Positions 26,656-34,626 of a stretch of DNA of 64,000 nucleotides are shown piece by piece. The notes beneath the pieces were generated by a model that was not told the DNA's origin, ran no database searches, and was given only the letters and a program-made list of their open reading frames with translations. Within the stretch, counting starts at the first letter, position 1, and the number at the start of each line of letters is the position of its first letter. The stretch covers positions 1 to 64,000 of the forward strand of contig DATEGZ010000248.1 in the NCBI GenBank assembly GCA_035279905.1. Reading direction: 5' to 3'. Origin of the DNA: DATEGZ01 sp035279905. GTDB lineage: Bacteria > Acidobacteriota > Vicinamibacteria > Vicinamibacterales > SCN-69-37. The position numbers were made by a program, and so were the translations under genes.

Positions 26656-27486
26656 TCACGGCACGACGCGCCGCATCTCTTGGATTATCCAATCTGGCAG
26701 CAGCAACGGCGATTTGAAGATCGTCATCCAGGTTCCAACTATGAATCCAATGACGCACACCACAGTCCAGCCCCAGCGAAACATAAAGCCCTTAAGCCCA
26801 TGTTTCCTGTGGTGAGCCTCTCTGCGGGACTTCGTCGGGAACCATGAGTCCTTGAGGGCGCGAAAAAGAAGGACAACCGAGAGCAGCGCGACGTCAGCGG
26901 TTAGCCAATGTTCGTAGTCAGTCTTAATCTTCAAGAACGCCAACCAGAGAGCCCCAGTGAGGACAAGACAGACCAACGTGGGATACATCCGCTTCTGGCT
27001 CTGTTCACGCTCCTCTTCGGTCTCCTTTGGAGAGAGCGGCATCACAAACTTGGTGACGACGTCCCACGCCAAATACAAGAGGAAGATCAGGACATGCCAA
27101 CCGGCAACCTTGTGTGCCGGATCGATCCGCGGCGGCTTGTCGCCAAAATCTACCGTTTTGACGAGGATGAAATAGACGACCACCATCATCACGTCAAGCA
27201 GGAGAACGACAAACGCCCACTCGAAGAGTGTCTTGACGTCTTGCTTGGCGAGACTGCGCGACCATCCCACCCAACTTGCCGCAATAAGTATCGTTGCGAG
27301 GATCAAGTGGAAAAACGCTGGCAGATAGTGAATCAGGTGTTCCGACTGAACGAGCGCAGCGGTCTGTAGACCGATCTCGCCAACGGCGATAGCGAACATC
27401 ATGCCTACAAACTCATGCCTGAGTTTGGGCTCGTCGGGTTTGTCTGGCTTGTCGTCTCCCGAGCAGCCTTCAGTCCGCCGCGCCAT
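26656..27486 (-). CDS. hypothetical multi-pass membrane protein
   Basis: A 276-residue integral membrane protein with about six hydrophobic segments (from FVGMMFAIAVGEIGL near 27 to VVCVIGFIVGTWMTI near 250) and a Lys/Asp/Pro-rich soluble N-terminus. No family is recognised. It begins 16 nt inside the end of the upstream HAD gene, so the pair is probably translationally coupled. Confidence 0.7.
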   Translation of the reverse strand: MARRTEGCSGDDKPDKPDEPKLRHEFVGMMFAIAVGEIGLQTAALVQSEHLIHYLPAFFHLILATILIAASWVGWSRSLAKQDVKTLFEWAFVVLLLDVMMVVVYFILVKTVDFGDKPPRIDPAHKVAGWHVLIFLLYLAWDVVTKFVMPLSPKETEEEREQSQKRMYPTLVCLVLTGALWLAFLKIKTDYEHWLTADVALLSVVLLFRALKDSWFPTKSRREAHHRKHGLKGFMFRWGWTVVCVIGFIVGTWMTIFKSPLLLPDWIIQEMRRVVP

Positions 27487-28279
27487 GAGATGACTTGTGC
27501 ATCACCGCGATATCTATCGCCTCCGGAAGCTCGGATACCTTGCGTATCGCGAGCATTTGATCGTGCTTGAACGATCCTTCAAATCGCTCGTGTTCCCAAA
27601 CGTGAGCATCGATCCATACCGCGCGTAGACCGGACTCGATGGCCGGCACAATATCGGAGCGAATGCTGTTCCCGACAGACCAAGCGTCCGTCGGTTTGAC
27701 TCCCAAGAGTGCGACGACATCGCGAAATGCGGACGCGGGCTTTTCCGCCACGATACGAATCACATCAAACAAATCCGCAAGGCCGCTGCGCTCGACGCGT
27801 CGTTCCTGCAAATCGCGATCTCCCTTTGTCAGCAGTGCGAGTTTAGCGCCACGCTCGCGCAGTGCCAGAATCGCTTCTCGCGCACCCGGCACGAGCGGTG
27901 GGTCTTGCTCGAACACGGTTCCTGCTGCTGAGCGAACACGGTGGCTTACGTCGGGATCGCGACGTCGACCACTCGCATCAGCGAGCTGTTCATACGCTTG
28001 CACGCACGACAACGGAAAGCGTTCGGTGCTAAATCCAAGGTGTCGAACATTCTCGACATCAACGCGCCGTTCGATACGCTCCCACTCGTCCCCGTCGAGA
28101 CCAGCACGAACCACTTCGGCACGCGCTGCCGCTCTCGCACGGTCGTAGAGCGGCTCGGTGCTCCACAGCGTATCGTCGCCATCGAACACTACGGCCACGG
28201 GCGCGACGGTGGCAGATGTCACGACGGGCTCAGAATAGCACCGTGACCAGTGCTGCGAAATCGGTTCAACCATGCTCAT
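27470..28279 (-). CDS. HAD-family hydrolase
   Basis: A 269-residue haloacid-dehalogenase-like phosphatase. Motif I is DGDDTLW (nucleophile and acid/base Asp), motif II is LLTKGD, motif III Lys lies in AEKPAS, and motif IV is GNSIRSDI. A helical cap lies between motifs I and II. Substrate is unknown; probable small phosphomonoester. The longer frame to 28417 was trimmed because the added residues are unlike the family and overlap the divergent promoter region; ATG 28279 or 28273 are the candidates. Confidence 0.88.
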   Translation of the reverse strand: MSMVEPISQHWSRCYSEPVVTSATVAPVAVVFDGDDTLWSTEPLYDRARAAARAEVVRAGLDGDEWERIERRVDVENVRHLGFSTERFPLSCVQAYEQLADASGRRRDPDVSHRVRSAAGTVFEQDPPLVPGAREAILALRERGAKLALLTKGDRDLQERRVERSGLADLFDVIRIVAEKPASAFRDVVALLGVKPTDAWSVGNSIRSDIVPAIESGLRAVWIDAHVWEHERFEGSFKHDQMLAIRKVSELPEAIDIAVMHKSSHGAAD

Positions 28280-28431
28280 ACCGCCAGTCTGCCGCTCCGG
28301 TGTGACAGGGCTGGTCAGCCGCCCCGAGCAGAGCTTACTTCGGGCAGAGCGCAGTAGTGATGTATCGTCTGGGCTACAAATCCGGGTATCGCAGCGCACT
28401 CGAACGCACATCGCCAAGGAGTCCTAGCAAA

Positions 28432-28785
28432 TTGCGTAAGGCAGGCTGGTTTCGACTCTGGCTGGTGTTGACGGTCATCGGTGTGCCGTTAGCGACGCTG
28501 TGGGAACAGCAGCGCTCTGCCCGGGTTTGGGAGGAACTGGACAGACTAGCCATCGCCCGCTGTCTCGAAGACGAGGCGTTGCCCGGCCATCCTCGCGCCT
28601 TGGACTGCGCAAACGCGGCTGGCGCTGACAAGACGTTCTTTGAACACGAGCACACGACGCCGCTCCAATACTGGTTAACTGGGTTCGCGATCATGTTCAT
28701 CCTCGATTTGATCGCTACCGGGTTGATCGTGGCGTTCGTGCTCGCCGTGCGCTGGGTCGTGAGGGGCTTTCGGAAGCCCGCCTAG
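28432..28785 (+). CDS. small two-helix membrane protein
   Basis: A 117-residue protein with hydrophobic helices at about 5-22 (GWFRLWLVLTVIGVPLATLW) and 84-108, and a soluble loop with two Cys (ARCLEDE, LDCANA). The (L/M)RKAGWFRLW opening is a familiar start for small inner-membrane proteins, so TTG 28432 with AAGGAG ten bases upstream is preferred over ATG 28357. Function unknown. Confidence 0.6.
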   Translation: MRKAGWFRLWLVLTVIGVPLATLWEQQRSARVWEELDRLAIARCLEDEALPGHPRALDCANAAGADKTFFEHEHTTPLQYWLTGFAIMFILDLIATGLIVAFVLAVRWVVRGFRKPA

Positions 28786-28797
28786 GAGCTATCGCCC

Positions 28798-29226
28798 ATG
28801 ACGAGATCGCTCAAACAGACCATCCTTCTCAGTGTCAGCTGCACTCTGGCTCTGTCTGGTCGCTATTCAGCTCAACTTCCAAACTCGGTGACCTGCAAGT
28901 TTGAGCGGATCGCCACCGCAGGATTGGAAGGGACGAAGATCACGACGAGTAGCGAAGCGGATTCTGGCGACTTGGTCCTCGCGAATTTGAATTCCACTTC
29001 ACCCACCGCCGCAGGGAACGTCGGAGCAGTCACACTTCAGGTCCTGCGCCGATCAAATGAGGCGATTTGGCTCGCCGAAATGAAACCGAACGAAGTCGCC
29101 TCGACCACAACGCTGTTTCTCAAGACAGGGATCGTCATGTTCTCGAAGCATGAGATCCTTCACACCGTTGACGGCGACCAGCCGTTCGGTTTTGTCGAGA
29201 TCGGAAGATGCAAACCTCTTCAGTAA
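28798..29226 (+). CDS. hypothetical secreted protein
   Basis: A 142-residue protein with a signal peptide (KQTILLSVSCTLALSGRYSAQ) and a compact beta-rich mature part ending FGFVEIGRCKPLQ; the Cys at residues 33 and 138 may form a disulfide. No family recognised. It starts 12 nt after the upstream gene. Confidence 0.6.
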   Translation: MTRSLKQTILLSVSCTLALSGRYSAQLPNSVTCKFERIATAGLEGTKITTSSEADSGDLVLANLNSTSPTAAGNVGAVTLQVLRRSNEAIWLAEMKPNEVASTTTLFLKTGIVMFSKHEILHTVDGDQPFGFVEIGRCKPLQ

Positions 29227-29248
29227 ATGCCCGCCGCGAGACTTCGCA

Positions 29249-29509
29249 ATGACCGACCACATCGGCATCATCCCCTACGACCCGTATCGCGGCGCTGCCG
29301 ATCTCGGGCGACTCTGGGTGCTCAAGAGGGGCAAGCAAGAGCTGTCGCTGTATTTGCACACGCATCCGCTGCCAGGATGGGAACTGCGACTCAATATCGA
29401 TGGCGAACTGCGCGAGAGCAAGACAGTGCGCACGCAAGACGCGATTTTCGAGACGTCGGACGCGTGGAAGCAGAAGGCGGAGCGTGAAGGGTGGACAGCT
29501 CATTCCTGA
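29249..29509 (+). CDS. small hypothetical protein
   Basis: An 86-residue acidic cytoplasmic protein. YRGAADLGRLWVLKRGKQEL and PLPGWELRLNIDGELRESKTVR read like a small single-domain beta protein. Function unknown. Its start is 22 nt after the preceding stop and its end overlaps a convergent fragment by 10 bp. Confidence 0.5.
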   Translation: MTDHIGIIPYDPYRGAADLGRLWVLKRGKQELSLYLHTHPLPGWELRLNIDGELRESKTVRTQDAIFETSDAWKQKAEREGWTAHS

Positions 29510-29793
29510 AGTTCGCTCAACGCCACGCCTGCGACCGTCACCGTCATGTCGCGAAGCACACTGACTTCTTCGAGCTTCTGCGCGCCTGCGGGATTCGCCG
29601 CTCGCGCACGCGCCATGATGCGTTCGTTCACCGATTCCGGATTCAATAACGGTTCCCACGTCAACCCGCCGGGCCCCTTGCGTGGCACGCGCCCGACGCT
29701 GGCAGCTGCCGCTTCGAGTGCAACGCGCTCTTCGGTCGTGGCGCGACAGCAAGAAGTCGATACGACGGTCTGACGGTTTCTCGGCCGTCGGCA
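29500..29793 (-). pseudogene. N-terminally truncated hypothetical gene fragment
   Basis: An open frame with good coding character (TTEERVALEAAAASVGRV, then PRKGPGGLTWEPLLNPESV and a C-terminal LEEVSVLRDMTVTVAGV). The only usual start codon, GTG 29688, lies after the first conserved-looking part, and a stop lies about 35 codons before it. Likely the 3' remnant of a longer gene, cut where the next fragment begins. Confidence 0.4.
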
Positions 29794-29826
29794 TCAGCGC
29801 GCTGCGCTGTTGACCAACCTGACGGC

Positions 29827-30120
29827 GTGCGACACGAGCCAGACGGAGACACCCACGGCTGGCTGAAGGTAGACCCGCAGTTTGCGAACCTCATCAACGC
29901 CGGCAACACCTCTGACGAAGATGGGAACTTGGTGTTTGAAATCGTCTGCCACTACCACGTCACGCAGGTCGATGCGGTGGCGTCATGCGTCGGCTTCACG
30001 GACACCACGACGATCCCGCCGGTCGGGACGCACGTCGCCATCAGAGGCACGCTTGTGACGGAGACGAACCATAAGAAGTGGAACGAGATTCATCCCGTCA
30101 CGAGCATCACGATTCAGTAA
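29827..30120 (+). CDS. hypothetical protein, possibly N-terminally truncated
   Basis: A 97-residue frame from GTG 29827. It contains HEPDGDTHGWLKVDPQF and LVFEIVCHYHVTQVDAVASC, then a beta-rich end. The HEPDGDTHG segment resembles an internal motif of longer secreted proteins, and there is no signal peptide or ribosome-binding site, so this may be the 3' part of a damaged gene. Confidence 0.45.
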   Translation: MRHEPDGDTHGWLKVDPQFANLINAGNTSDEDGNLVFEIVCHYHVTQVDAVASCVGFTDTTTIPPVGTHVAIRGTLVTETNHKKWNEIHPVTSITIQ

Positions 30121-30197
30121 AGCCAGAGGAGACCTGTCCCCCAATGCGGTGTTAACCTTGTGGTTGGGCCGCGCTTTTTCCGATAGGGCAATATCAG

Positions 30198-30509
30198 ATG
30201 TCGATGAACGAAGTCGACTTCATTCGGCGCAATCGACTGTTTTCGCCAGCAGAAGTTCTCGTCGATAGCTGCTCGGTTCCGCGTGCGTCCGGCGTCGATG
30301 CTTGGTTCTTCCGTGAAATCCCGCCAAGAGTGCCGACCGTCGGCTGTCTCCAACGAGAGGGACTGACGCTGCTCTACGTCGGCATCTCGCCGCAGAAGGG
30401 GACGCCGACAAGTTTCGCGATCGCACCGAACGCCATCGACCGCAAGAGCCAGTTAGTCCGCGCTGTAGCGCCCTCGTCGCAAGATAGCGACGTCACGAAA
30501 ACCATGTGA
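30198..30509 (+). pseudogene. truncated GIY-YIG family nuclease
   Basis: A 103-codon frame whose first 70 residues match the start of a GIY-YIG-type nuclease (FIRRNRLFSPAEVL ... GVDAWFFREIPPRVPT ... LTLLYVGISPQ). The usual GIYAWYFRE block is altered to GVDAWFFRE and the catalytic Arg and Glu regions are missing. After GISPQ the frame becomes unrelated and runs antisense into the 3' end of the TonB-rhodanese gene, so the rest of the gene was replaced. Confidence 0.65.
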
Positions 30510-31229
30510 CACGAGAATCCGCGCGCAATTCCGGCACAACGGCAGATCCAGATCCTGACAGTCCAATGCGATCGCCTTAGTTGCCGAGAGTTCCTCGATT
30601 CGCGCGAGAAGCTCGTCGCCTGGGATGTTGATCGCGCCTGGCACATGGTTCTGAGCGAAATCATCTCGAGACCGTAGGTCCAACAAGACAGGCCTGTGCT
30701 GGCTCTGCCAAGCTGGCCACTGAGATTCCGGTACGTCCACTGCCCCAGCACCCTGAGCGCCCGACGGTTGGCCAGGACCAGGGCCTTCGGCAAATGCGGG
30801 GTCGTGAATCGCAGTCTTGCCGTTACCGTCAACCGTGAAATAGAAAGTCAGCTTCGTCTCTACTCGCGCGCGTTCGGGTCCATTCCGGCCACTGAACGAA
30901 ACTGGCGAAAAGGTCCATTGCTTGACAGCTTTCGAGACTGAGTCTGCAATCGACGCGTCTGGAGACTGCAACACCGCCACTGACATGACGGTTCCTTCTG
31001 GAGAGATCGGGAGTTGCACCACGACGACGCCGCCGATCCTGCGCTTTGCGGCGCTCGCTGGAAACTCAGGCGGCACAACCTTTTGCGCGGTTCGTCGCAT
31101 CGTCTGTTCGTCCATCCCGACCAATGTGGATGGACTCTGATCGTCGCCGCTCGACAGTCGGGCTCGCGACTCAGCAGCCGCGACGTTCCACAACGCCCCG
31201 ACGGCTAGCGTGAAGGCGAGGATCCGCAT
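30453..31229 (-). CDS. TonB C-terminal domain fused to a rhodanese domain
   Basis: A 258-residue exported protein. It has a signal peptide (ILAFTLAVGALWNVAAAES) and a TonB-type C-terminal domain at about 45-130 (VPPEFPASAAKRRIGGVVVVQLPISPEG ... AVKQWTFSP). A Gly/Pro linker follows, then a rhodanese-like domain at about 165-255 (PVLLDLRSRDDFAQNHVPGAINIP ... DVAILRRGR). The rhodanese catalytic loop starts with a Cys (DCQDLDLPLC) but is not the canonical six-residue loop. TonB-C domains free of an anchor are common in Acidobacteriota; the fusion to rhodanese is unusual. It starts 21 nt after the upstream ADOP stop, so the two form an operon. Confidence 0.78.
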   Translation of the reverse strand: MRILAFTLAVGALWNVAAAESRARLSSGDDQSPSTLVGMDEQTMRRTAQKVVPPEFPASAAKRRIGGVVVVQLPISPEGTVMSVAVLQSPDASIADSVSKAVKQWTFSPVSFSGRNGPERARVETKLTFYFTVDGNGKTAIHDPAFAEGPGPGQPSGAQGAGAVDVPESQWPAWQSQHRPVLLDLRSRDDFAQNHVPGAINIPGDELLARIEELSATKAIALDCQDLDLPLCRNCARILVSHGFRDVAILRRGRYSAD

Positions 31230-31249
31230 CGAGCGACGATCCGAGGTGG

Positions 31250-33625
31250 TCACAGAGATGTGAGTGCCCTGGCAGGATTCAATCGGGCCGCCCGTAACGC
31301 CGGTACGAAGGACCCCAAGCATCCGACGAGAACGAGCAGCGCGGTTGTGCCCACGTAGGTCTTTGGATCGATCAACACGCTGCCAGCAACCGCGTGCTGC
31401 ACCAAACGGACCACCAGGGCCGCCGTAAGCGTGCCCCCAACCCATCCCGAGATGACAAGAAGGAAAGCTCGACGAACGACGAGCCTGAATATGCTCGAAG
31501 GCGAAGCCCCAATGGCCAGCCGCAGCCCGAGTTCTGATCGCCGGTGAGCGTTTGCCGTGGCGAGCGAGCTATAGATGCCGAGTACCGTAAGGACCAGCGT
31601 CAGGTACCCGAAGCTGCCCAGGGCGGACGCGCCCAGTCGCCAGAGACGTGTTTGAACTCGGGCGAGCTCGGTTACGGCGTGGACCTCAACGCGAACCTGC
31701 GGCCATCCTAGTCGTAGTGTTGCTCCAAGTTGACCAAGCGCCGTGACTGAATCGACACGCGGCCGGACCACCAAGGTTCGCCCAGGGTATTGCAATCCAT
31801 AGCGGCGAAACTGAGCGACCGGCAGAAAGGCTTCCTGTGTCGTCGCAGCTATCCGTTGAGGTCTCCGAGGCTCGCTGATGCCAACGACCTCCACGCACCC
31901 AAGATCTCCCATGAGTGCGGCGCATCGACCCAGCGCGTCTTGGCCAGGCCACAACTTGTTCGCTATTCCAGCATCGAGGACCACGACCGAGGCTCCAGAC
32001 GCCCCGTCCGTCGCCGTCAAGGATCGACCCTTGACGATCTGGGTGCCGACCGTTTCGAAGTATTCAGGGGAGATAAAGTTCACAGATGCAAGTTGAGCCG
32101 GCGAACCTGACGCTCCGCGAACCATCACAAATTGACGCGGCGCGTCGGCGTCAAGCGGCGTGTACGAAGCCAGGGCCACTGCTTGAACGACCGGCTGCGT
32201 CTTGAGCCGTTCAAGAATGTCTTCACGAATCGGTTGTAGGTCTTCATCTAGGGTGAAATGGGCTCGGCTGGGATCGACGTCCACCCCAAGCACGGAACTT
32301 AGGTCATATCCTGGGGCTCGCATCACGCCCGCGACGCTCTTCTCGAACAACTGCGAGCCAATCAATAGCGCGAAGGCGACAGCCACCTGAACCACGATCA
32401 CAACCTGTTGTATTCGGCCCGTGCGCCGGTCGCTCGGCAGATCCCCTCGAAGGTGCGGCGCGACAGAGACGCGCGATTCGGTAAGGGCTGGACCGGCGCC
32501 GCTCGCGATACCAATGACGGCCACCGTGAACCCAAGCAGCCCGATTGACCGGAGGTTAACAGCAGAGGCTGAGAGCGCCGACGAGAGCGAAAATGTCGAG
32601 AGGGCGCCATACGTCCAACGGGCGACGACAAATGCCGCTAGCGCCGACACAACAGCCAACGCCAGCGACTCAGTAAAGAGTTGCAGCGCGATGTCTCTGC
32701 GAGAGGCGCCCAGCTGAACTCGAATCGTGGTATCGCGCCGCCGTGCGAGGGCCCTCAAGCCAAGCAAGGCCGCCATGTTTGAGCAGGCCAAGAAAATGAT
32801 TACCAGGCTTCCAAGCTCAAGCCACGACAGCAACTGCTGCTCCTGCTGCTGAGCGTTTCGGAAAGCGGGAACGAATCCTTCAACGTTCGGCAGGTCGCCG
32901 AGGTCGACATTCACGGACTGCTCGCGCAGTCCAAGTGTCGAGATTTCCGTGGTGAGTTGAGATAGCGAGCGACCGTCTGCAAGTCTGCCAACAGTGGTCA
33001 ACCAGGCAGCATTCCTAGATCTGAGTAGGTTCCGACCGGATGTGCAAAGGTCCGATGATTGATCCAGGGAGACCCAAAGGTCCGCAGGTTGGTGACTGAG
33101 ACCGCTAAACTCCGGGCTTGCGATTCCGACGATCCGTAGACGCTTGTTGCCGATGGCGATCGCGTTGCCGATCGACGATCGATCACCAGCGAGCTGGCCC
33201 TCCCAGAAGCGATGCGCCAGCACCACCGAGTCTGCTTGGCCAGCTCCTAGCGAGTTGCCGAATGCGATTGGTGCGCCGACGATCTCAAAGAAATTCGGGG
33301 AGACGCATTCTAGGCGAACTGCGGCCACGATGTTGTCGTACGCGACATCGGTTCTAGCACTTGCGTACGCACCGAGGGACACGCTACGCAGCTGTTGTTT
33401 GGCTTCCTGGAAGCCTGGGTAGTCCCCGACCCTTGGCAAGAGAACCAGCGCATCTGGTTCGCGGACGCCTGCGGGAACGGCATACGCGATTCGGCTTAAC
33501 GTGTCTACGATGGCTGTCCCGACGCCAGCGGCGAGAGCCAAAACGACGATGGCAATCACGAGAAGGGAGTCGCGCTTTCTCAGGGCGCGAACTCCTTGTC
33601 GGATACTGGCAATGCTCGCGCTCAT
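31250..33625 (-). CDS. ADOP-type ABC transporter permease
   Basis: A 791-residue duplicated MacB/FtsX permease, third ADOP on the element. The first helix (SLLVIAIVVLALAAGVGTAIVDTL) is followed by a periplasmic core, and the middle helices include LVIIFLACSNMAALLGLRALARRRDTTIRVQLGASRRDI. A second core follows and the C-terminus is LVGCLGSFVPALRAARLNPARALTSL. The usual LPYPxPDRLV block is changed (VREPDALVLLPRVGDYPG). Operon with the TonB-rhodanese gene. Confidence 0.87.
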   Translation of the reverse strand: MSASIASIRQGVRALRKRDSLLVIAIVVLALAAGVGTAIVDTLSRIAYAVPAGVREPDALVLLPRVGDYPGFQEAKQQLRSVSLGAYASARTDVAYDNIVAAVRLECVSPNFFEIVGAPIAFGNSLGAGQADSVVLAHRFWEGQLAGDRSSIGNAIAIGNKRLRIVGIASPEFSGLSHQPADLWVSLDQSSDLCTSGRNLLRSRNAAWLTTVGRLADGRSLSQLTTEISTLGLREQSVNVDLGDLPNVEGFVPAFRNAQQQEQQLLSWLELGSLVIIFLACSNMAALLGLRALARRRDTTIRVQLGASRRDIALQLFTESLALAVVSALAAFVVARWTYGALSTFSLSSALSASAVNLRSIGLLGFTVAVIGIASGAGPALTESRVSVAPHLRGDLPSDRRTGRIQQVVIVVQVAVAFALLIGSQLFEKSVAGVMRAPGYDLSSVLGVDVDPSRAHFTLDEDLQPIREDILERLKTQPVVQAVALASYTPLDADAPRQFVMVRGASGSPAQLASVNFISPEYFETVGTQIVKGRSLTATDGASGASVVVLDAGIANKLWPGQDALGRCAALMGDLGCVEVVGISEPRRPQRIAATTQEAFLPVAQFRRYGLQYPGRTLVVRPRVDSVTALGQLGATLRLGWPQVRVEVHAVTELARVQTRLWRLGASALGSFGYLTLVLTVLGIYSSLATANAHRRSELGLRLAIGASPSSIFRLVVRRAFLLVISGWVGGTLTAALVVRLVQHAVAGSVLIDPKTYVGTTALLVLVGCLGSFVPALRAARLNPARALTSL

Positions 33626-33976
33626 TCGACCCTGCTAGCTCCAATCACGTCTTGGAACCCACCGGAGGCCACAGCACGCTACAACTGGTCTGGTGCTGAG
33701 ATCCTCGCCGACCAGGCAGGGCGGTGTCAATCTGGGAGATTGTCTACTTGACGGAACGTCAGGGCGAAGCGGTAGGTCAGCGGATCTGCCGGCCGACTAC
33801 TCTCATCGTCAGATCGGTCCACCGACCGCCGGTTTTTCTCCGCTAGGAACGCGTTCAATTGATACCGGACTTTTGTCGCCTTGCCGACACTGTCGGCGAG
33901 ACGACAGATTGACGCCGTTGCGTTGACGCATCCTGCTCAACACCGAAGCCTGAGCGTGGTCAGGCGGGAGGACCCC
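33626..33976. other. intergenic region before the conjugation operon
   Basis: About 350 bp between the divergent ADOP and virB2. A small hairpin GCCTGA/TCAGGC (33950-33955 with 33962-33967) sits right before the GGGAGG ribosome-binding site of virB2. Near 33650 a LEPTGG-encoding tail sequence occurs. The promoter of the transfer operon is expected here but no clear -35/-10 pair is visible. Confidence 0.4.
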
Positions 33977-34291
33977 ATGCAGGTTGCATCGCGCACTCAG
34001 AACTCCTCGTCGTTCATCCCCTCTGCTATTCAACGCGCCTGGATCGCGCTCGTGATGCTGCTTATGTCCCCGGCGTCGAGCTTTGCGCAGTCTCCGTGGG
34101 AACGTGCCGCCGCGAACCTTGAGGCTTCGTTCACCGGGCCGCTCGCGCGCTCGCTCGCGCTCGTGGCGATCGTCATCGGCGGCCTGATGTTCATGTTCGG
34201 CGAGGGCGGTGCCAAGCGTCAGATCAGCGGCATCGTCTTTGGCGGCGGCCTCTGTCTGTTCGCCGTTCAATTTCTGACCTGGTTGTTCTGA
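33977..34291 (+). CDS. virB2: VirB2/TrbC-type conjugal pilin
   Basis: A 104-residue pilin precursor. Signal region (IQRAWIALVMLLMSPASSFAQ) ends at about residue 38, followed by SPWERAAANLEASFTGPLARSLALVAIVIGGLMFMFGEGGAKRQISGI and a second hydrophobic helix, the classic two-helix pilin with a basic hairpin. First gene of the type IV secretion operon. ATG 33977 follows GGGAGG at good spacing. Confidence 0.88.
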   Translation: MQVASRTQNSSSFIPSAIQRAWIALVMLLMSPASSFAQSPWERAAANLEASFTGPLARSLALVAIVIGGLMFMFGEGGAKRQISGIVFGGGLCLFAVQFLTWLF

Positions 34292-34317
34292 CCTGCGGCA
34301 CCCGCGCGAGCGAATCC

Positions 34318-34626
34318 ATGGACGCTCCCAATCTTCCGGAATTCCGCGCCGTCTATCGAGCCCTGCACCGCCCGCTGACCGTGTGCGGCGTCGATCGACG
34401 ACTGTTCTTCCTCGCTCTGCTGGTCGGCGCCGCGACGTTCAACCTGTTCTACAGCTTCCTCGCCGGGTGCCTGCTCTTCGGCGTGCTGTACCTCTGCGCA
34501 TTCTGGAGCACGCGACACGATCCCCAGATGCTCCACATCCTGTTGCATGCAGGCATCAACCGCACCCGCTTCGACGCGGCCAAGTGGGACGACCGCCATG
34601 CGCTGGCGCGGAGGCCGCGATGGTGA
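34318..34626 (+). CDS. virB3: VirB3/TrbD-type inner-membrane protein
   Basis: A 102-residue protein with one or two membrane helices (RLFFLALLVGAATFNLFYSFLAGCLLFGVLYL) and the family opening FRAVYRALHRPLTVCGVDRRLF. VirB3 works with VirB4 at the inner-membrane base of the apparatus. Its stop overlaps the virB4 start, so translation is coupled. Confidence 0.88.
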   Translation: MDAPNLPEFRAVYRALHRPLTVCGVDRRLFFLALLVGAATFNLFYSFLAGCLLFGVLYLCAFWSTRHDPQMLHILLHAGINRTRFDAAKWDDRHALARRPRW

